In this document: positions 60,446-64,000 of the stretch, one piece after another
Layout of the letters: every line of letters starts with the position of its first letter
Position numbering within the stretch: position 1 is the first letter of the stretch
Source of the DNA: Desulfoluna sp942491485
Lineage (GTDB): Bacteria; Desulfobacterota; Desulfobacteria; Desulfobacterales; Desulfolunaceae
Direction of reading: 5' to 3'
DNA length: 64,000 nucleotides
Assembly (NCBI GenBank): GCA_942491485.1
Contig: CALOAX010000013.1
Coordinates: forward strand, 496,001 to 560,000
Notes under the pieces: generated by a model
The model's input: the letters and a program-made list of their open reading frames with translations, nothing else
What the model was told of the DNA's origin: nothing
The model's database searches: none
Translations under genes and position numbers: made by a program

Positions 60446-61717
60446 ATGTCAAACTTAGTTGCTCCCCACGGCGGAAAAGGCCTCACCATCTGCCTCCTCG
60501 AAGGTGCTGAGAAAGAAGCTGAACTGAAAAAAGCCGAAGGGCTCAAAAAGATCACCATCACCCCCCGTGCTGAAGGCGACCTCATCATGATGGGTATCGG
60601 TGGTTTCAGCCCCCTTACAGGTTTCATGACCAAGGCCGACTGGAAAGGCGTTTGTGATGACTTCCTTCTGGCTGACGGTACCTTCTGGCCCATTCCCGTG
60701 ACCCTTGAAGCATCCAAAGAAGATGCCGGTGCAATCACCGAAGGCGAGGAAATTGCCCTCGTGACCGCTGAAGGCGAGATCATGGCCACCATGAAGGTCA
60801 CTGAGAAGTTTGAGATGACCGAAGCCGACAAGCGCTACGAGTGCGAGAAGATCTTCATGGGCGAAGGCACCCCCACTGCTGAAGAGTTCTGGAAAATCGC
60901 TGAAGACGATCATCCAGGTGTTCAGATGGTTATGGGTCAGAAAGAGTTCAACCTTGCCGGTCCCGTTAAGGTTCTCTCCGAAGGCGAATACCCCGAGAAG
61001 TACAAAGGTGTTTACCTGACTCCCGCAGAGTCTCGCGCAATTTTTGACGAGCGTGGCTGGAGCACCGTTGCTGCCCTTCAGCTTCGTAACCCCATGCACC
61101 GTTCACACGAGTACCTTGCAAAGCTTGCCGCTGAAGTATGCGACGGCGTGTTCATTCACTCCCTCGTTGGTAACCTCAAGCCCGGCGACATTCCTGCAGA
61201 AGTACGCGTAAAGTGCATCGACACCCTCGTTGACAACTACTTCGTAAAAGAGAACGTTCTCCAGGGTGGTTACCCCTTGGATATGCGTTATGCCGGTCCC
61301 CGTGAAGGCCTCCTCCACGCGACCTTCCGTCAGAACTACGGCGTCTCCAAGATGATCATCGGTCGTGACCACGCTGGTGTTGGCGACTTCTACGGCATGT
61401 TCGAAGCTCAGGATCTGTTCGACAAGATTCCCCAGCCCGAAGATGCAGGCAAGCGTCTCCTCTGCGAGCCCCTGAAGATCGACTGGACCTTCTACTGCAA
61501 GAAGTGCGACGGCATGGCTTCACTCCGTACATGCCCCCACGGCAAAGAAGACCGCGTTATCCTTTCCGGCACCATGCTCCGTAAAGGCCTCTCCGAAGGT
61601 ACCGAGATTCCCGATCACTTTGGTCGTGAAGAAGTTCTCGTTCTTCTCCGCGCCTACTATGCCGGTCTGACCGAAAAAGTTGAGATCAAGACCCACGCTG
61701 CCGCTCTCGGCAAATAG
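60446..61717 (+). CDS. sat: Sulfate adenylyltransferase (ATP sulfurylase)
   Basis: 423 residues from ATG 60446, with AAAGGAGA upstream. Motifs: LQLRNPMHRSHEYLAKLA (about 211-228, substrate and ATP phosphate binding), GRDHAGVG (about 306-313) and a zinc-type CKKC...CPHG site near 352-368, as in dissimilatory enzymes. It activates sulfate to APS, the first step of sulfate respiration. Codon choice (strong C-ending, few rare codons) suggests high expression. It has its own promoter and terminator. Confidence 0.97.
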   Translation: MSNLVAPHGGKGLTICLLEGAEKEAELKKAEGLKKITITPRAEGDLIMMGIGGFSPLTGFMTKADWKGVCDDFLLADGTFWPIPVTLEASKEDAGAITEGEEIALVTAEGEIMATMKVTEKFEMTEADKRYECEKIFMGEGTPTAEEFWKIAEDDHPGVQMVMGQKEFNLAGPVKVLSEGEYPEKYKGVYLTPAESRAIFDERGWSTVAALQLRNPMHRSHEYLAKLAAEVCDGVFIHSLVGNLKPGDIPAEVRVKCIDTLVDNYFVKENVLQGGYPLDMRYAGPREGLLHATFRQNYGVSKMIIGRDHAGVGDFYGMFEAQDLFDKIPQPEDAGKRLLCEPLKIDWTFYCKKCDGMASLRTCPHGKEDRVILSGTMLRKGLSEGTEIPDHFGREEVLVLLRAYYAGLTEKVEIKTHAAALGK

Positions 61718-61760
61718 CATGGGCCTTCACTCCTTAATGGGGTGATACAGTTCGATTGAG

Positions 61761-61791
61761 AAGGGCGGTGCAGCAATGCACCGCCCTTTTT
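61761..61791 (+). terminator. Terminator after sat
   Basis: 12-bp perfect stem AAGGGCGGTGCA and its complement, loop GCAA, then T5. Confidence 0.93.
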
Positions 61792-62239
61792 GCGTTTGGG
61801 GGAAACACATGAATGGCAAAAAGTCTGTCTCCGTTGGCGAGGGTGGCGTAGCTCTTGGGCAAAAAATATCTCGAAAGCGGGTTGCCATTGCGCATCCATT
61901 TCCGTTTTTCAGGGCGTGGATATGGCGAAATTAAACTGAATCTCTATTCAGGTATGCCCCACATGGCCGGGAGTTGTGAACGCATCGTAGGGCGTTAATT
62001 TGGAGGGGATGCTGAAGGGGGCAGTAAAGTGCCTGCCAGGGCAGATGAGGAATTGAGTAAGGGCCTCGGTTAGAAATAATTATACAAAAACATTGTCAGG
62101 CCGTTTCCACAATGCTGCTTTATTCAACGTTCCATCTAGTCGTGCTTATGCTGCTTGTTACATTGATGTGTATAATTTTATTTTTTCGAGCCCCTAAGCA
62201 GGCCAAACAGCCTTGAGGTAGACTTTTATATATTCGTAA
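61792..62239. other. Spacer between sat and the qmo genes
   Basis: A decayed cap-repeat segment (about 61826-61895, with CTCCGTTGGCGAGG and TCGAAAGCGGGTTGCCATTGCGC) and one small candidate ORF. Nothing else recognised. Confidence 0.5.
62112..62216 (+). CDS. Candidate very small single-helix membrane protein (34 aa)
   Basis: ATG 62112 to TGA 62216: MLLYSTFHLVVLMLLVTLMC, then IILFFRAPKQAKQP. This is one continuous hydrophobic helix with a basic tail, the shape of many small membrane proteins. There is no clear ribosome-binding site. It lies between sat and qmoC, convergent with the latter. Low confidence; T-rich DNA can produce such frames by chance. Confidence 0.25.
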   Translation: MLLYSTFHLVVLMLLVTLMCIILFFRAPKQAKQP

Positions 62240-62411
62240 GCCTCCGGCGGCCCTGCCGGGGGCTAAACTTTCAAAAAGTTTAACAAACAGGTCTTAAAAG
62301 CACGCCTTAAATCATTCCCGCACTAAAGGCGGATGTGATTTGACCCGAGGAACGAGGGGCAAAGCGCATCCGCAATCTGCTTTCAAGGTGGCACACCTTG
62401 CCGCCGGAGGC
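62240..62411. repeat. Hybrid cap element, caps at both ends
   Basis: Left: GCCTCCGGCGGCC, AAACTTTC/AAAAGTTT palindrome and CAAACAGG (long-hairpin type). Right: GCGGATG/CATCCGC with core CCGAGGAACGAGG, hairpin 1 AAGGTG/CACCTT and cap. Same plan as 37481-37653. Confidence 0.88.
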
Positions 62412-62453
62412 TTCTTTTTGGAAGCTAACCAGTTATGTTGCATCCCCCAAAAA

Positions 62454-62490
62454 AAAAGGGGCTCCGCGCGTTGCGCGGAGCCCCTTTTTT
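62454..62490 (-). terminator. Terminator downstream of qmoC
   Basis: Perfect stem AAAAGGGGCTCCGCGC with its complement, loop GTT; A/T-rich on both exits. Confidence 0.93.
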
Positions 62491-62513
62491 AATCACGATG
62501 TGGCGTTAGCCAC

Positions 62514-63686
62514 TTACTGGCGGTTTGCATACTCCGCGTAGGTCATGCCCACAATGCGGTACACAAAGTGCGCCATCTTGGAGAAGGGCAGGTACGCAAA
62601 GAGGTGGAAGACCATGATCAGGTGGATGTAGTAGATAAGGTAGGTGCCGAATGTGCTGCCGGCAAGGCGAGCCATCTGGGTAAGGAGACCGGTGGCGCCA
62701 AGGCCGATAACGAGGCCGAGGAGGTACCAGTCTTTGTAGGCACTTGTCTTGTCTTTGCCGAGGCGGTCCTTGATCATCAGGGCAGCGCCCAGAACGATGA
62801 GGATACCACCTAAGTTACCAAACCACTTGAGGGGGTTGAGCTGGGAGTAGGGACCGGCGCTTCCAACCACATAGAGGAGGAAGAAGCCGATGGTGGTGGC
62901 GATAAAACAGCCGACGAATCCGTAGAGGACCATCATGTGGGCGGTGCCACGGGCTTTGTTTTCGCCGCACTCGTTGAACTGCTTGTGCTTCAGGATCTTG
63001 GGCAGAACAGCAGGGATGGTCTTGAGGAATTCCTTGATGTCAAGGTCCTGCTTGTCGGTTTTTCCCTCGGCCAGGGCATTCTCATGCATGTCGTTGATCA
63101 TGCGCTTGAGGCTGAGGAAGAAAATCACGACCACTGCGGTTGCAAGGGGCACAAAGGTGAAGTCCACCAGCCAGGAAGAGATGAACCGTGCCTGGGCGAT
63201 GGCTGCATCGGTGTGATGCACCCAGTGGACGCCTACGAAGCCGAAGATCTTCTCCATGGTGCCGCCGAAGAACATGGTGATGATGGCCATGAGGGCGAAC
63301 CATACTGCGGGAATGGCAGTAAGGAGAGGGAGCTTGCTCTTGTCGGTGACCATGTCGGCCAGGACTTTCGGCTGGGCGTACTCTTTGATGGCATAAGAAC
63401 GCACGGCAGAGAGCACATCACCGGGGGCTGCGCCACGGGGGCACAAAGTAGAGCAATCGCCGCACTCGTGGCAGAGCCAGATATCGGCGCTTCCCACCAG
63501 GCGATCCTTGAGGCCCCATGAGGCCGCAATCATCTCTTTTCTGGGGAAAGGTGAATTTTCGGGAGCAATGGGGCATGCAACGGCGCAGGTGGCGCACTGA
63601 AAACACTTTTTCAGAGAGTCACCGCCGAGTCCCACCACTTCATCAATGAACTCCAGGTTGGGATTCACAAGGGTATTATCGGACAT
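62514..63686 (-). CDS. qmoC: Quinone-interacting membrane-bound oxidoreductase, subunit C
   Basis: 390 residues. An N-terminal HdrC-like ferredoxin domain has two 4Fe-4S sets (Cys28, 31, 34, 38 and Cys72, 75, 78, 82, in CFQCATCAVACP and CHECGDCSTLCP). A HdrE/NarI-like b-type cytochrome domain of about six helices follows (from about 110 on), with histidines such as HWVHHTDAA and IHLIMVFHLF as candidate heme ligands. The Qmo complex passes menaquinol electrons toward APS reductase. AGGAGG precedes the ATG. The gene follows qmoB by about 100 bases. Confidence 0.96.
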   Translation of the reverse strand: MSDNTLVNPNLEFIDEVVGLGGDSLKKCFQCATCAVACPIAPENSPFPRKEMIAASWGLKDRLVGSADIWLCHECGDCSTLCPRGAAPGDVLSAVRSYAIKEYAQPKVLADMVTDKSKLPLLTAIPAVWFALMAIITMFFGGTMEKIFGFVGVHWVHHTDAAIAQARFISSWLVDFTFVPLATAVVVIFFLSLKRMINDMHENALAEGKTDKQDLDIKEFLKTIPAVLPKILKHKQFNECGENKARGTAHMMVLYGFVGCFIATTIGFFLLYVVGSAGPYSQLNPLKWFGNLGGILIVLGAALMIKDRLGKDKTSAYKDWYLLGLVIGLGATGLLTQMARLAGSTFGTYLIYYIHLIMVFHLFAYLPFSKMAHFVYRIVGMTYAEYANRQ

Positions 63687-63789
63687 GAGAATTCCTCCTC
63701 ATCGTTTTCTACGTTAAAAACTTGCGTGAAGGGGCCTGCCTCCGAATAAGGGTGGAAGGCCCCAATCATTGCATCAACAGTGCCGGGTC

Positions 63790-64000
63790 TTAGAATCCCT
63801 TGAAGGGGTTCGGGCCCAGGGCAACCACCTGGTCAACAAAGGTGTTGACGATTTCGGGCAGTTTGTCGGCTTCGTCAATGGCAACCTCGAACTGCGCCAC
63901 ACGCTCTTCCTCAAGGGCGAGGGAAGCGAGAGCGTCACCGATCTTCTTCATACGAATATCGGCAAGCTCGGAGCCTTTCACGAAGTGGCACTGGTAGTCG
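63790..64000 (-). CDS. qmoB: QmoB, C-terminal end (partial)
   Basis: About 69 codons are visible, open through the right edge of the window and ending at a TAA near 63790. The sequence DYQCHFVKGSELADIRMKKIGDALASLALEEERVAQFEV, then VALGPNPFKGF, resembles the MvhD/FlpD-like domain at the end of QmoB, which has CHxxxG-type ligands and a helical tail. Position directly upstream of qmoC supports this. The flavin and remaining iron-sulfur domains lie outside the window. Confidence 0.85.
   Translation of the reverse strand, partial: DYQCHFVKGSELADIRMKKIGDALASLALEEERVAQFEVAIDEADKLPEIVNTFVDQVVALGPNPFKGF

Noticed and set aside
860..62411. CRISPR array
   Set aside because: The repeats are dispersed over 60 kb in both orientations, differ from each other and have no regular spacers; no cas genes are present.

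Overview
The window comes from a dissimilatory sulfate reducer, most likely a Desulfobacterota (former Deltaproteobacteria) of the Desulfobacterales type. The best evidence is at the right end: an ATP sulfurylase (sat), then qmoC and the C-terminal end of qmoB, the electron-transfer complex that feeds APS reductase. The rest is mostly housekeeping metabolism. No phage, insertion sequence, transposase, CRISPR or rRNA gene was seen.

Layout. 0-1 kb: a doubtful small ORF and a short zinc-peptidase-like lipoprotein. 1-12.8 kb: a minus-strand catabolic operon (acyl-CoA dehydrogenase, a divergent acyl-CoA dehydrogenase paralogue, acyl-CoA carboxylase carboxyltransferase, biotin carboxylase, biotin carrier, enoyl-CoA hydratase, AtuA-like protein) with a TetR regulator at its distal end; it resembles the acyclic-terpene (Atu) and leucine (Liu) pathways. 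13.8-16.2 kb: a betaine-type BCCT transporter followed by a trypsin-fold protein that lacks its catalytic serine. 16.3-21.9 kb: (p)ppGpp synthetase/hydrolase, ProRS and IspG on the minus strand. 22.3-23.8 kb: a tandem-domain protein and a CX4C rubredoxin. 23.8-33.6 kb: a long minus-strand run rpmF-fabG-acpP-rpiB-glyA-dCMP deaminase-nrdR-ribD-ribE-ribBA-ribH-nusB-metallo-hydrolase. 34-36 kb: gltX and tRNA-Gln(CTG). 36-40.6 kb: a PAS-GGDEF diguanylate cyclase, a conserved unknown protein, a GNAT acetyltransferase and AmrB/MEMO. 41.3-47.6 kb: a biotin/sodium decarboxylase-transcarboxylase set (MmdA-like, OadB, OadA/5S with two biotinyl domains, OadG). 48.4-55.7 kb: an aminotransferase, tgt, queA, a DUF2065 protein and gatB. 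56.9-60.1 kb: a divergent pair, an outer-membrane porin and a secreted FG-GAP protein. 60.4-64 kb: sat, qmoC and qmoB.

The most unusual content lies between the genes. About forty copies of several palindromic repeat families fill nearly every spacer. The main family starts or ends with the cap GCCTCCGGCGGC and carries up to three consecutive hairpins. Stem sequences differ between copies with compensating changes while the loops stay nearly constant (TGA-type, TCGTTCCTC, TNC). Caps usually lie 0-20 nt after a stop codon, and pairs of inward-reading copies bound many intergenic gaps. A related element of about 220-260 bp has a central 20-24 bp hairpin, perfect in three of four copies and wobble-paired in the fourth, whose sequence differs in each copy. 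I regard this repeat system as the best candidate for something undescribed.

Limits: everything was read by eye, with no database search, folding program or codon statistics. Product names rest on recognised motifs, and repeat boundaries are accurate to a few bases.
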